NCBI GenBank assembly: GCA_041391765.1
Contig: JAWKNJ010000018.1
Coordinates: 1-64,000 of the forward strand
Length of the DNA: 64,000 nucleotides
Source of the DNA: SHAN690 sp041391765
GTDB lineage: Bacteria; Bacteroidota; Bacteroidia; Flavobacteriales_G; Salibacteraceae
Reading direction: 5' to 3'
Shown: piece by piece, positions 1 through 9,245 of the stretch
Layout of the letters: the number at the start of each line of letters is the position of its first letter
How positions within the stretch are numbered: position 1 is the first letter of the stretch
The notes under the pieces: generated by a model
The model's database searches: none
What the model saw: only the letters and a program-made list of their open reading frames with translations
What the model was told of the DNA's origin: nothing
Made by a program: the position numbers and the translations under genes

Positions 1-2
1 AG

Positions 3-851
3 CCATTAAAAACCAAGATAACCTGGTTTGGGCACAGTGCGTTCATGGTTGAAATGGATGGAAAAGTGCTATTGCTCGACCCAATGTTTGGCCAAGCCGC
101 AACACCTCATCCCTGGGTAGGTTCAAAGCGTTACAACTCAACTTTCCCGGTTGCGATTGACGACTTACCGAATATTGATATTGTTATCTTTTCTCACGAC
201 CATTACGATCATTTGGATTATGGCTCTGTAAAAAAGCTCAAGGACAAAGTTGATCATTGGCTGGTGCCTTGGGGATTGGACAATCACTTGGTCAAATGGG
301 GGGTTGATGCCGACAGAATCACCTCGCTGGATTGGTGGCAAGAAACCGTGCAACATGACATTGAATTCGTATTCACACCGGCTCGTCACTTTTCAGGTCG
401 AGGAATCACAGACAGGTTTGAAACTCTCTGGGGATCTTGGGTGATCAAAGGAGCTACGGAACGAATTTACTTTTCTGGAGACAGCGGATATGGCAGCCAT
501 TTCAAAAAAATTGGTGAGCAATATGGCCCATTCGATATCGGCTTGATGGAGTGTGGGCAATACAACCATAAGTGGGCAGATATTCATATGATGCCGGAGC
601 AGACTGTTCAAGCGGCCATTGATGTTCAAGCTAAAATAATGATGCCGATTCACTGGGGAGCATTCACTTTGGCGGTACACAGTTGGATCGAACCGGTGCA
701 GCGAGCATCTATTGAAGCCCAACGTTTGGGAATGAAGATGACAACACCTAAAATTGGAGAACAAATCATCATCAATGAAACATATCCATCCTCACGTTGG
801 TGGATAGATTACCTTGAAACTCCAATAAACACCAACAAAACCAAAGAATGA
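3..851 (+). CDS. MBL-fold metallo-hydrolase, NAPE-PLD-like (5' end outside window)
   Basis: Metallo-beta-lactamase-fold hydrolase of the type related to N-acyl-phosphatidylethanolamine phospholipase D. The frame is open to the left edge: residues before the first ATG (position 45) read KITWFGHSAF, the usual first beta strand of the family, so the real start lies outside the window. The metal-binding motif is SHDHYDHLD. Further conserved pieces are TPARHFSGRG, a FSGDSGYG strand and an IHWGAF motif near the C-terminus. No signal peptide is visible in the part present. The stop overlaps the next gene by 4 nt (ATGA), so the two are probably co-transcribed. The fold is certain from the motifs; the substrate is not. 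Lipid phosphodiesterase activity is only inferred from family resemblance. Confidence 0.85.
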   Translation, partial: PLKTKITWFGHSAFMVEMDGKVLLLDPMFGQAATPHPWVGSKRYNSTFPVAIDDLPNIDIVIFSHDHYDHLDYGSVKKLKDKVDHWLVPWGLDNHLVKWGVDADRITSLDWWQETVQHDIEFVFTPARHFSGRGITDRFETLWGSWVIKGATERIYFSGDSGYGSHFKKIGEQYGPFDIGLMECGQYNHKWADIHMMPEQTVQAAIDVQAKIMMPIHWGAFTLAVHSWIEPVQRASIEAQRLGMKMTTPKIGEQIIINETYPSSRWWIDYLETPINTNKTKE

Positions 852-1594
852 AAATTGCAGCAACCCTTTTCTTGACGATTGCCTGCTTGCAGCTGTTGTC
901 TCAAACGCAGGTATTCGAAACTTCCAGAGGAGAACTGAAAATCACACCTGTAAGCCACGCTACCTTGGTGATGGAATTTGGCGAGGAGGTCATCTATGTT
1001 GACCCAACAGGTGGAGCCAAGCCTTTTGAGAAATTTAAGGCACCTACTATGATACTTATTACTGACATCCATGGTGATCACTTGAGCATCGAAACATTAA
1101 AAGAACTCAATCTAAAGCGAGCCACCATATTCGCTCCGATGGCTGTTTCAGATGAATTAACGGCAAAGTCATGCGGTGGCGCACTGACCATCATGCCAAA
1201 CACTGCAAAAATTGATCACCACGGCATTCATATTGATGCTATTCCAATGTATAACCTACCTGAATCAGCCGATTCATTCCACCCTAAAGGCCGAGGAAGT
1301 GGATATGTGTTGAACATCGGTGATAAGCGAATCTATATCTCTGGGGATACGGAAGACATTCCTGAAATGCGTGCTTTGAAGAACATTGACATCGCATTTG
1401 TGTGTATGAACTTACCCTACACTATGGATATAATGCAGGCTGCATCTGCTGTTTCGGAGTTTAAACCCACCATCGTCTTTCCCTATCATTACAGAGGTAC
1501 TGAAGGCTTTAGCGATGTAAAAGACTTCAAAAACAAGGTCGAAGATCAGAATCCTGAGATCGAAGTAAGACTGCTAAACTGGTACCCTAACTGA
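848..1594 (+). CDS. Exported MBL-fold metallo-hydrolase, UlaG-like
   Basis: A 248-residue metallo-beta-lactamase-superfamily protein. Residues 1-20 form a signal peptide (MKIAATLFLTIACLQLLSQT), so the enzyme probably acts in the periplasm. The core runs from about residue 30 (ITPVSHATLVMEF) with the metal motif TDIHGDHL at 72-79, where Asp73 stands in the place of the first His of a canonical HxHxDH. Later ligand segments are YISGDTED and a FPYHYRGTEGF stretch near the C-terminus. It overlaps the preceding hydrolase by 4 nt (ATGA). The substrate is unknown; UlaG itself is a lactonase, but many proteins with this fold are uncharacterised. Confidence 0.85.
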   Translation: MKIAATLFLTIACLQLLSQTQVFETSRGELKITPVSHATLVMEFGEEVIYVDPTGGAKPFEKFKAPTMILITDIHGDHLSIETLKELNLKRATIFAPMAVSDELTAKSCGGALTIMPNTAKIDHHGIHIDAIPMYNLPESADSFHPKGRGSGYVLNIGDKRIYISGDTEDIPEMRALKNIDIAFVCMNLPYTMDIMQAASAVSEFKPTIVFPYHYRGTEGFSDVKDFKNKVEDQNPEIEVRLLNWYPN

Positions 1595-1599
1595 ACCCT

Positions 1600-2271
1600 G
1601 TGAAAGTCATTTTAATCGGTGCCTCAGGAATGATTGGTAAGGGCGTTTTACTTGAATGCCTAGACCATACCAAGGTCGACAGGGTTTTAAGCATTGGTCG
1701 CAGTCCTTTAGGACTAAGCCACCCCAAACTCATTGAAATCCAACATAAAGACTTCACTGACTTCAACGGAATCAAGGATCAACTCTTGGGCTATAACGCG
1801 TGCTTTTTCTGCCTAGGTGTTAGTTCGGTTGGTATGGATGAGGCAGATTATTCACACATCACGCACGACTTCGCGTTAGCGGCAGCAAGAATTCTACACG
1901 AAGTGAATCCTCAAATGACTTTCAACTATGTGAGTGGACAGGGCACCGACAGTACCGAAAAAGGCCGTTCCATGTGGGCGAGGGTAAAGGGCAAAACTGA
2001 AAATGACATTTTGAAACTTGGCTTCAAACAAGCCTTCATGTATAGACCGGGTTTAATTTTACCACTTCGTGGAATTCAATCGCGCACAGCTTCCTATCAA
2101 ATGTTCTATTATTATTTGAAAGGGCTTTTGAGATTAATCTGCTATTTGTTTCCAAATTCGACCACGGACACGACCAAGATTGGCTTAGCGATGATCAATT
2201 CGCACTTACGGGGATATGAAAAGCGCATTCTTGACCCGAAAGATATCAATATGCTTGCAGACAACAAATAG
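1600..2271 (+). CDS. NAD(P)-binding atypical short-chain dehydrogenase/epimerase-like protein
   Basis: A 223-residue Rossmann-fold protein. The dinucleotide-binding loop GASGMIGKG is at residues 8-16. The order of elements (GASGMIG, then CFFCLGVSS, NYVSGQGTDS and the MYRPGLILP strand) fits the NAD(P)H-binding/NAD-dependent epimerase group that includes the HTATIP2-like proteins. The classical YxxxK is not evident, which is usual for atypical SDRs. Translation starts at a GTG, five bases after the stop of the upstream hydrolase, which suggests one operon. The substrate is unknown. Confidence 0.8.
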   Translation: MKVILIGASGMIGKGVLLECLDHTKVDRVLSIGRSPLGLSHPKLIEIQHKDFTDFNGIKDQLLGYNACFFCLGVSSVGMDEADYSHITHDFALAAARILHEVNPQMTFNYVSGQGTDSTEKGRSMWARVKGKTENDILKLGFKQAFMYRPGLILPLRGIQSRTASYQMFYYYLKGLLRLICYLFPNSTTDTTKIGLAMINSHLRGYEKRILDPKDINMLADNK

Positions 2272-2286
2272 CACATAGCCGACTAA

Positions 2287-3719
2287 ATGCTCAAACAACT
2301 GTTTGCCTCCCTCAACGCATTGAACCTCTTTGCTGTCGCGCTTACTATTGGACTTGTAGTACCCTTATTGGTACAAGATGGAATGTTCATGGACGCGATG
2401 CTTTACACCAGCGTAGCTCATAATTTGTCTGAAGGCATCGGCTCGTTTTGGTATCCGCAATTCTCCTATTTGAACGTCTCTGAACTTGATGCCTTCCATG
2501 AGCAACCTCCTCTAGGCTTTGGAATTCAGGCAAAGTTTTTTTCATGCTATTGGGAAGTTCTATGTACACCGAACGCATCTACACAGGTTTGTGTCTGCTA
2601 GCAACAGCGTGGCTCATTACGAGTATCTGGAAAAAAATCAATCCCTATGAAACTCGGAATAGTTGGTGGTTACCAATAGTGCTTTGGATCATCGTCCCAA
2701 TTACCTTTTGGTCATTCAGCAATAATATGCTCGAGAATATGATGAGTGTATTTATGCTCGGTAGCGTTTGGTTTTCGCTAGGTTCAATAGAGGCATCGAA
2801 GCCAAAACCATGGATGCAATTGGCCTCCGGGACTTTGATCACTATGGCTATTCTTACTAAAGGATTGCCTGGCCTTTTTCCGCTCGTGGTTCCAATTGTT
2901 TATTGGATCGTATTTCAAAAGCGAAGATCATGGAGACCAATTTATGAAACAGCGCTTGCGACTCTCCCAATAATAATTGCCGTGATTGTTCTTTTCGCCT
3001 ATGCTCCTGCTAAAGAAAGTTTGACTACTCATATTACAAAGCGATTACTTCATAGAATTACCGTTGATTCAACGGTAACTCATTATTGGTACACACTAGA
3101 GCGCCTTGCTTCAGAAGAAATACCGGCTTTGATTATCGCATTGATCTTATTTATTGTTTATCGCAAGAATGCGGTCATACAATCCATTGATGCCAAATGG
3201 GGGCGACTATTTATTGTTATTGGCCTGGCAGGAACGCTACCACTCATGTTGACACCGATACAAAAGGGTTTTTATATGGTTCCTGCGCTGGCATTTTTCG
3301 CCATCGGCATTGCCATGATTATCAAACCATATGCGGCTAAACTAGAGCATCGTATTGCCCGAAAGCGAATAGTTCAAAGCATGACCATTGTGGCATTATT
3401 GATTTCGATTGGGCTTTCAGGTTTTTCAGTAGGAAAAACAAAGCGACACGAAAGCATGTTACATGACGTTTACGCCATTGGTAAAATTGTACCTCCGGGT
3501 ACCGTTATTCAAGTCCCGAGAAAGATATGGGATGGGTGGTCTTTGCAAACTTACTTTATCAGGTACTTCAACATTAGTTTGGACCCTTATAATCAATGGG
3601 AATACTATTTATGTGAATCTAATCGGACAGCACCAATCGGTTTTGATAAGGTAGAATCAGATTCACAAGAGTTAACCTTGTATAAACGCAACAGTTCCAT
3701 TGAAACGAAAAATCAATAA
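2287..3719 (+). pseudogene. GT39-like membrane glycosyltransferase, split by one frameshift
   Basis: Two overlapping frames together encode one membrane protein of about 477 residues. The first (2287-2601) ends ...PPLGFGIQAKFF and then drifts into nonsense. The second resumes with MLLGSSMYTERIY in the next frame. The break lies in a run of seven T at 2536-2542; eight T would join the frames as AKFFFMLLGSSMYTERIY. The N-terminal part has the first membrane helix and an acidic first loop (DGMFMDAMLYTSVAHN), and EQPPLGFGIQ resembles the luminal loop of glycosyltransferase family 39/ArnT-like proteins. At least eight hydrophobic helices follow. The cause may be a sequencing error in the homopolymer, a phase-variable tract or a true mutation. 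The donor is probably a polyprenyl-phosphate sugar, by family inference only. Confidence 0.75.
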
Positions 3720-3735
3720 ACTCTAGGATCGCCAT

Positions 3736-4782
3736 ATGTACGTCAAAAAGAACTTTAACCTAAAAAGTATTGTCCTCTTCAGTTGGTTTCACATTGTTTG
3801 GTTATCACTGTGGGCACTGGGTATGGCCATGATTTATCATTTCTTCGACTACGAATGGATGAACATCCCATGGCTTCCGTTGAGCATTCTTGGCATTGCC
3901 GTGGCGTTTTACATTGGATTCAAGAACAACAGTTCATATGACCGCCTGTGGGAAGCTCGCAAGATTTGGGGATCGATTGTGAATTCAAGTCGGATGTGGG
4001 GTTCCAATGTCAAAGCCTACGTGGGAAATCAATTCAGAGCTCAAGGACTATCTACGGAAGATTTACATCAACTACATCAACGTCTCATTTACCGCCACAT
4101 AGCTTGGCTCTATGTCTTACGTGACCAGTTGCTTATTCCAACCCAATGGGAACACATACGGCCTGTAAATCATCCGTGGGCCAACAGTTACTTTGAGAAG
4201 AGAAGACGATCATTCGGAATTGGTCTTCTCAGTGATGATATCACCCAAATAGAATTAAAGCTGCTCCTGGACCATGAGGAGCATGACCGAGTGATCAATT
4301 ACAAAAACAGCGCCTCCCAGCTGATTGACATTCAATCACAAGAATTAAAGAAGTTGCGCGAGCAAGATCTGATTGATGATTTTCGACACATGGAATTACA
4401 GAAGGTCTTGAACGACTTCTACATCCATCAAGGAAAATGCGAACGCATCAAAAAGTTTCCTCTTCCAAGGCAGTATGCTTCAATGAGTTTCGTGTTCGTC
4501 TCCATTTTCATCGTGCTTCTTCCTTTTGGAATGATTCCGGCTTTTATGGAATTGAGCCCACAATGGGGTCATTGGATTTCGACCCCTTTCATTGCGCTGC
4601 TCGGTTGGGTTTTCGTGATGATGGAGCTGATTGGCGACAACAGCGAAAACCCGTTTGAAGGCATGGGCAACGATATTCCGATGCTGTCGCTATGTCGAAC
4701 AATTGAAATTGACCTACGTGAAATGTTGGGCGAAACCGAACTTCCTCCGGCTATTGAACCGGTGAATAATGTATTGATGTAG
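3736..4782 (+). CDS. Bestrophin-like family ion channel
   Basis: A 348-residue membrane protein of the bestrophin/UPF0187 family, whose bacterial members form pentameric ion channels. The signature FYIGFKNNSSYDRLWEAR at about residues 58-75 is followed by KIWGSIVNSSR. There are two hydrophobic segments near the N-terminus (about 13-35 and 45-62) and two near the C-terminus (about 250-270 and 278-298). A conserved acidic ending, NPFEGMGNDIPM, matches the family. It starts 16 bases after the broken glycosyltransferase and converges with the next gene, leaving 4 bases between stops. Ion selectivity cannot be read from the sequence. Confidence 0.9.
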   Translation: MYVKKNFNLKSIVLFSWFHIVWLSLWALGMAMIYHFFDYEWMNIPWLPLSILGIAVAFYIGFKNNSSYDRLWEARKIWGSIVNSSRMWGSNVKAYVGNQFRAQGLSTEDLHQLHQRLIYRHIAWLYVLRDQLLIPTQWEHIRPVNHPWANSYFEKRRRSFGIGLLSDDITQIELKLLLDHEEHDRVINYKNSASQLIDIQSQELKKLREQDLIDDFRHMELQKVLNDFYIHQGKCERIKKFPLPRQYASMSFVFVSIFIVLLPFGMIPAFMELSPQWGHWISTPFIALLGWVFVMMELIGDNSENPFEGMGNDIPMLSLCRTIEIDLREMLGETELPPAIEPVNNVLM

Positions 4783-4786
4783 CCAG

Positions 4787-5116
4787 CTAACGATCCTGAC
4801 AAAGTCTCAGAATTTCCAGCTTTTTCATTTCAGATCGTAGGCATGGGCAATGTTCATCCAACTTCCACTTGGAGGGGATTTCGGTGCTCCCGATCTCTGT
4901 ATTTAGCGTCACTTTTTTTCCATCTGCGGTCCAACTGCCGCTGGCATGCTGATCAGCACATTCGTGAATGAATTCAAACGATCCGTCTTCGTTCAATTGA
5001 AGCAGAGTGCCATCATAGCCATAAACTCCGGCCGGAGTTGTGCTCCAGTTAGATGTGATAAACCCGGATAATAGAATCGAAAGCAATGGAACGGTCAAGA
5101 TGTAAATGCGTTTCAT
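4787..5116 (-). CDS. Small exported protein of unknown function
   Basis: A 109-residue protein with an N-terminal signal peptide (about residues 1-21, MKRIYILTVPLLSILLSGFI). The mature part contains GTLLQLNEDGSFEF, then GSWTADGKKVTL, a pattern of alternating strands seen in small lipocalin-like or copper-resistance NlpE-like beta domains. Four cysteines lie in the mature part (two of them as CPC). I do not recognise a named family. It is convergent with the bestrophin gene and divergent from the acetyltransferase at 5207. Confidence 0.65.
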   Translation of the reverse strand: MKRIYILTVPLLSILLSGFITSNWSTTPAGVYGYDGTLLQLNEDGSFEFIHECADQHASGSWTADGKKVTLNTEIGSTEIPSKWKLDEHCPCLRSEMKKLEILRLCQDR

Positions 5117-5206
5117 GTTGTTGGTGGTTTTGTAATCAGACGCGTAAACGAGAGTTAAGTTACCTGTGTTGGTATATTAGAGAATTATTTGTTTGAAATT
5201 TGAACG

Positions 5207-5689
5207 ATGATCCGACCCATAAAGGCCTCTGATATAGCAAGAATAGTGGAGATTTACAATCACTACATCCTGCACACCATTGTCACGTTTGAGTTGGAAA
5301 CTATAAACAACAGCGAGATGAAAGAGCGCGTGGCTAAAGTCACCAAGGATCATCCATGGCTCGTGGTTGAGAATGATGGCCTTGTAGTCGGCTATGCATA
5401 CTCCTCCTGGTGGCATGCCAGAGCGGCATACAGCAAGTCCATTGAATTCAGTGTGTACCTTGATCCCCCTGCAACTGGCAAGGGATTGGGTAAATTGCTG
5501 TACCATGCCCTGCTGGATGACGCCATTAAACGGGGTTTTCATACTGTCATCGGAGGAATATCGCTTCCCAACGCTGCGAGCGTTGGTCTCCACGAAAAAA
5601 TAGGTTTCAAGAAAGCTGCACATTATCGAGAAGTAGGATACAAATTCGATAAGTGGATCGATGTAGGATACTGGCAGTTGATACTATAG
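5207..5689 (+). CDS. GNAT N-acetyltransferase, phosphinothricin acetyltransferase-like
   Basis: A 160-residue GNAT enzyme. It opens with IRPIKASDIARIVEIYNHY and carries SSWWHARAAY, SIEFSVYLDP and the acetyl-CoA pyrophosphate loop TGKGLGKLL. The C-terminus has SVGLHEKIGFKKAAHYREVGYKF. This order is typical of the Pat/MnaT group, which acetylates phosphinothricin-like compounds or methionine sulfoximine/sulfone. The natural substrate here is unknown. It is a single gene with its own upstream region, divergent from the small exported protein. Confidence 0.88.
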   Translation: MIRPIKASDIARIVEIYNHYILHTIVTFELETINNSEMKERVAKVTKDHPWLVVENDGLVVGYAYSSWWHARAAYSKSIEFSVYLDPPATGKGLGKLLYHALLDDAIKRGFHTVIGGISLPNAASVGLHEKIGFKKAAHYREVGYKFDKWIDVGYWQLIL

Positions 5690-5738
5690 TCAAAGTTTCA
5701 TTGCAGCCGACATGGCATTCACGTGAGTTTACATGACT

Positions 5739-5746
5739 TAGTTTTG
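5739..5746 (+). promoter_or_regulatory. Candidate -7 promoter element (TAGTTTTG)
   Basis: TAGTTTTG matches the Bacteroidota sigma -7 consensus TAnnTTTG and ends 17 bases before the ATG of the cytochrome gene at 5764. No clear TTTG -33 element was found at the usual distance, so the call is tentative. Confidence 0.35.
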
Positions 5747-5763
5747 AAATTCAAGATATCACT

Positions 5764-6669
5764 ATGAAGAAGGCAATCATACTCAACGCACTTATTTCAA
5801 CATCGCTTATCGTGGGGTGCAGCAACAACCATCACGAGCGCAGGGATAATAGTACAGCTGATGATGGAGAAACGTTGTTCAGTAAAAACTGCCAATCATG
5901 CCACAATTCCAAGGCAACTGCTGGTCCACCCACTTTTGCTATAAAAAAGCGCTATCTGTCGGATCATCCGGATAAGGAAGGGTTTTCAGCTGCCATCGCT
6001 TCGTTTGTGCAACATCCATCGGCAGAAAATGCAAAGCTCAAGAATGCCGTTGAGAAGTTCGGTTTAATGCCTCCGTTGAGCTATTCAAATGAAGAGCTAA
6101 AATCAATTAGCAATTACATCTACGATAACGATTTTGGTCGAACCAAACCAAAGAAGGGAAAGAAATCATCTTTTGAGGATCCGACAACCATGGGACCAAT
6201 GGAACGTGGACGGTTTTATGCAAAATCCATAAAAACGGAGTTAGGGAAAAACCTAATGGCAGCCATAAATGAAAAAGGGGCTCCTGATGCCTTGTCATTT
6301 TGCAATGCACACGCAATTCCACTGACGGATAGCCTGTCTGCGCATTTTGGCGTAAGTATCAGCCGAGTAAGTGACAAACCCAGAAACCCGAAGAATATAG
6401 CAAATGAAGACGAACGCGAAATCATTTCAACCTACAAAACTCAGCTTGCCAATAGTGAAGATTTGAAGCCGTTGCTAATTGAAGAAGGATCCGGCTACAG
6501 GTTCTACGCTCCAATCACAACGAATCAGATGTGCTTACAATGCCACGGCAGCGCATCAGAAGATATTCTTCAAGCAACAAAAGATGAAATAGCCCGGCTC
6601 TACCCACAGGACAAAGCCACGGGTTACGGTGAAAATGAGGTGCGAGGAATATGGAGAATCGAGTTCTAG
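5764..6669 (+). CDS. Lipoprotein with cytochrome c and DUF3365 (Tll0287-like) domains
   Basis: A 301-residue envelope protein. The signal peptide ends in a lipobox (SLIVGC, Cys19). Residues 35-120 form a small class I cytochrome c with heme motif CQSCH (43-47) and a probable axial Met in GLMPPLS. From about residue 145 the protein matches DUF3365/Tll0287-like heme domains: FYAKSIKTELGKNLM, DALSFCNAHAIPL, VSDKPRNPKN, and a second heme site CLQCH near residue 260. The two hemes suggest electron transfer or redox/ligand sensing at the outer surface of a membrane. A possible -7 element lies at 5739. It converges with a small HMA-domain gene one base away. Confidence 0.85.
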   Translation: MKKAIILNALISTSLIVGCSNNHHERRDNSTADDGETLFSKNCQSCHNSKATAGPPTFAIKKRYLSDHPDKEGFSAAIASFVQHPSAENAKLKNAVEKFGLMPPLSYSNEELKSISNYIYDNDFGRTKPKKGKKSSFEDPTTMGPMERGRFYAKSIKTELGKNLMAAINEKGAPDALSFCNAHAIPLTDSLSAHFGVSISRVSDKPRNPKNIANEDEREIISTYKTQLANSEDLKPLLIEEGSGYRFYAPITTNQMCLQCHGSASEDILQATKDEIARLYPQDKATGYGENEVRGIWRIEF

Positions 6670-6670
6670 A

Positions 6671-6943
6671 CTAGTTACTCATTCGTCCAACCATACAACT
6701 AACGTACGATTTGGCTTGAGCGCCCAGTGTATTCTCCCCTGATGGTGGATATCCCATTTTCGTCAGCGTATTCTCTATACTAGTTCGTTCCAAAACCGAA
6801 TCGTGAAGCACTTTTACCAATCCTTCATCAAGGTTGATATCCACGGCTTCTACTCCCTCCTTCTCCATAAATTTTGTTTTGATGCTATTCATGCATCCAC
6901 CACACTTGATGTTCTCCACATATATCGCTGACTCTGTTTGCAT
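6671..6943 (-). CDS. Small heavy-metal-associated (HMA) domain protein
   Basis: A 90-residue soluble protein with one HMA fold at residues 5-70. The metal-binding loop is NIKCGGCMNS with Cys14 and Cys17 (CxxC). VEAVDINLDEGLVKV and a second helix with MGYPPSGENT complete the beta-alpha-beta pattern. Such proteins carry copper or other soft metals in the cytoplasm or form the detached N-terminal domain of a metal ATPase. No metal ATPase is adjacent. The gene is monocistronic and converges with the cytochrome gene at one base distance. Confidence 0.85.
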   Translation of the reverse strand: MQTESAIYVENIKCGGCMNSIKTKFMEKEGVEAVDINLDEGLVKVLHDSVLERTSIENTLTKMGYPPSGENTLGAQAKSYVSCMVGRMSN

Positions 6944-7105
6944 AACTCCGAATTGAAGTACAAAGGTGAAAATATCCAGTCAAACAATTCGTGATCGAGG
7001 TCACTTCCGCGTGCTTCAAAACATGATGCGAATCAGGTTTGAAATGTGCTAAACATCACCAACTATAATCCAATGACAGCGCACCTTTGGAGAAAATTAC
7101 GTACC

Positions 7106-8704
7106 ATGAGAGTCGCCCTATCCATTCTATTCATCTCAATATTCAATTTGCTTTCTGCGCAGTCATTTGAAGAGTTCCAAATTGAAGTGGAAGAAATTTC
7201 GATTTCGAACATGCCCGGCTTACAATCCTTTGTAACAGCACAACACGAAGGCAAGTGGTTGTTCATCGGAGGACGACAAGATGGATTACACCAACGTCAA
7301 CCAAACTCATCCTTTCTTTCTGCTGACAATAACAAGAACGCCTATGTAATAGATGTTCAAAACGATGAAGTCTATTCCGCCAGCTTGTCATCTTTAAGTA
7401 CTTCGCTCTACGAACAATTGCAAAGCACAAATATGGAGTTTGAGCAAGTGGGATCAAGGCTATGCATCATTGGAGGATATGGCTATAGCAATACCTCGGC
7501 AGACCACATCACATATCCGAATCTCACTGCCGTAGACGTACCGGGTTTGATTTCAGCAATTATTTCAGAAAGCAGTATCAACGGATATTTCCGTCAAATT
7601 GAAGACGAAAGGTTCAGAGTAACAGGAGGATATTTAGGGAACCTCAATGGCACTTTTTATCTGGCTGGGGGTCAAAATTTTGAAGGGAGATACAATCCAA
7701 TGGGGCCAACTCACGGGCCGGGCTTTTTCCAGGAGTATACGAATGCGATTAGCTCATTCAATATAAACGATGATGGCACTAATTTCAGCATTTCAAATTA
7801 TGCTCAGTGGATCGATTCAAACGACTTGCACCGAAGAGATTACAACATGTCAGCTCAGGTATTTGCAGATGGCACGAAAGGATTCACCATGTTCTCGGGA
7901 GTATTTCAACACAATGTTGATCTACCTTGGTTAAACACGGTTGACTTTGATGCCAATGGATATCAAGTTCGACCTAACTTCAACCAACATTTGAATCAAT
8001 ACCACACCGCTCATATGTCAGTTTTTGACGCTCAAAATAACACCATGCACACAGCTTTCTTTGGCGGAATAAGCAGGTATACTCTTGACTCCAATGATCA
8101 ACTTGTAGACGATCCCGATGTTCCTTTCGTTAAAACCATCAGCCTAGTTACCAGACTAGCAAATGACACGATGCAAGAATCCCAAATTGGTGAAATGAAT
8201 GGATTCTTGGGATCAGGAGCCGAATTCATCCCCTTACAATCCACGAACTACTTTGACGAAATGAACATCCTCAAACTAAACGACTTACCAAATGAGAAAA
8301 CTCTAGTGGGGCATATTGTTGGCGGAATTGAAAGCACTGCTGATAACATCTTCTTCGTTAACACGGGTTCACAAAGCGATGCCAGCACGAGGGTGTTTGA
8401 GGTATACATCATGAAGGGTACAACAAGCACAATTGACCCAATAGATGGTGAAGAGTTTTTTGCCACTAACCTATATCCGAATCCCGCCAATCAAGCAGCT
8501 GCGCTTACCCTATCAGCTCCTTATGAGTCACGTATTTCGATAGCCATATATAATTTACAGGGAGCAAAAGTTTTAGAGCCCTTTGCCGGCAATGCACGAA
8601 AGCTGAACTTGACCCTTGATTTGAGTGAGCTTTCATCCGGAACATATCAGGTTGTGATCAATAACGAAATACAGAAAAAAGCGATCGGATTGACCATTCA
8701 ATAG
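7106..8704 (+). CDS. T9SS type A sorting domain protein with kelch-like propeller
   Basis: Secreted protein of 532 residues. An open frame begins at 7046, but the ATG at 7106 places a good signal peptide (MRVALSILFISIFNLLSAQS) at the N-terminus and is preferred. The body contains repeated kelch-like blades (GKWLFIGGRQDG, SRLCIIGGYGYS, NGTFYLAGGQNF, HTAFFGGISRYT, GHIVGGIEST). The last 80 residues are a T9SS type A sorting domain: LYPNPANQAAALTL, ISIAIYNLQGAKV, and LDLSELSSGTYQVVI, ending in a short basic/hydrophobic tail. It should therefore cross the outer membrane by the PorV-dependent type IX system. The role of the propeller is unknown. Confidence 0.85.
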   Translation: MRVALSILFISIFNLLSAQSFEEFQIEVEEISISNMPGLQSFVTAQHEGKWLFIGGRQDGLHQRQPNSSFLSADNNKNAYVIDVQNDEVYSASLSSLSTSLYEQLQSTNMEFEQVGSRLCIIGGYGYSNTSADHITYPNLTAVDVPGLISAIISESSINGYFRQIEDERFRVTGGYLGNLNGTFYLAGGQNFEGRYNPMGPTHGPGFFQEYTNAISSFNINDDGTNFSISNYAQWIDSNDLHRRDYNMSAQVFADGTKGFTMFSGVFQHNVDLPWLNTVDFDANGYQVRPNFNQHLNQYHTAHMSVFDAQNNTMHTAFFGGISRYTLDSNDQLVDDPDVPFVKTISLVTRLANDTMQESQIGEMNGFLGSGAEFIPLQSTNYFDEMNILKLNDLPNEKTLVGHIVGGIESTADNIFFVNTGSQSDASTRVFEVYIMKGTTSTIDPIDGEEFFATNLYPNPANQAAALTLSAPYESRISIAIYNLQGAKVLEPFAGNARKLNLTLDLSELSSGTYQVVINNEIQKKAIGLTIQ

Positions 8705-8744
8705 AACCTACCTATTTCGCTTCGGAATTGTCAACCTTTGCGGA

Positions 8745-9227
8745 ATGTCGTTTCCAATCGAATTTCCGGAACTCAGAACGAATAGATTGACTCTGCGAAA
8801 AATCACCGCGAATGACATCATTCCGATGATTGAAATTGCAGGGTTCAAAATCCAAAATCCTACAGAAAAAGACGCCCTAGACTACATAGAACGCGTTGAT
8901 CAAGACTTTCGACATCACATCGGAATCACTTGGGCAATGGACTTTCAAGGAGAAATGATCGGTAGCATCGGATACTATAGGGGATTCGAAAACCGCACTG
9001 GGGAGATAGGATATGTCATGTGTGAATCACACAAACGCAGAGGTTTTATGTCCGAAGCTATCGTTGCAGCTATAAACTTTGGCTTCGATGAACTTTCATT
9101 GAAACGAATTACAGCTTACACTGAAATATCGAACAAAGCATCAGTGAATCTGCTGTTGAAACTTGGTTTCAACGACACGAAAAAGGATCATGACAAGTAT
9201 CGCATATTTGATATTGAACCAGGATAA
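8745..9227 (+). CDS. GNAT N-acetyltransferase, RimJ/RimL-like
   Basis: A 160-residue GNAT protein of the RimJ/RimL ribosomal-protein-acetyltransferase group. It begins FPELRTNRLTLRKITANDI, the hallmark of this group, and contains GSIGYYRG, GEIGYVMCESHKRRGFMSEA (acetyl-CoA loop) and ITAYTEISNKASVNLLLKLGF. Actual substrates in this group vary widely. It begins 40 bases after the T9SS gene and is followed 18 bases later by a DMT-family gene. Confidence 0.87.
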   Translation: MSFPIEFPELRTNRLTLRKITANDIIPMIEIAGFKIQNPTEKDALDYIERVDQDFRHHIGITWAMDFQGEMIGSIGYYRGFENRTGEIGYVMCESHKRRGFMSEAIVAAINFGFDELSLKRITAYTEISNKASVNLLLKLGFNDTKKDHDKYRIFDIEPG

Positions 9228-9245
9228 AGCCTTGTTTGAATATCG

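Noticed and set aside
2287..3719. Two separate membrane proteins instead of a broken glycosyltransferase
   Set aside because: The first frame ends in non-hydrophobic nonsense right after the T run, and joining the frames restores family order.
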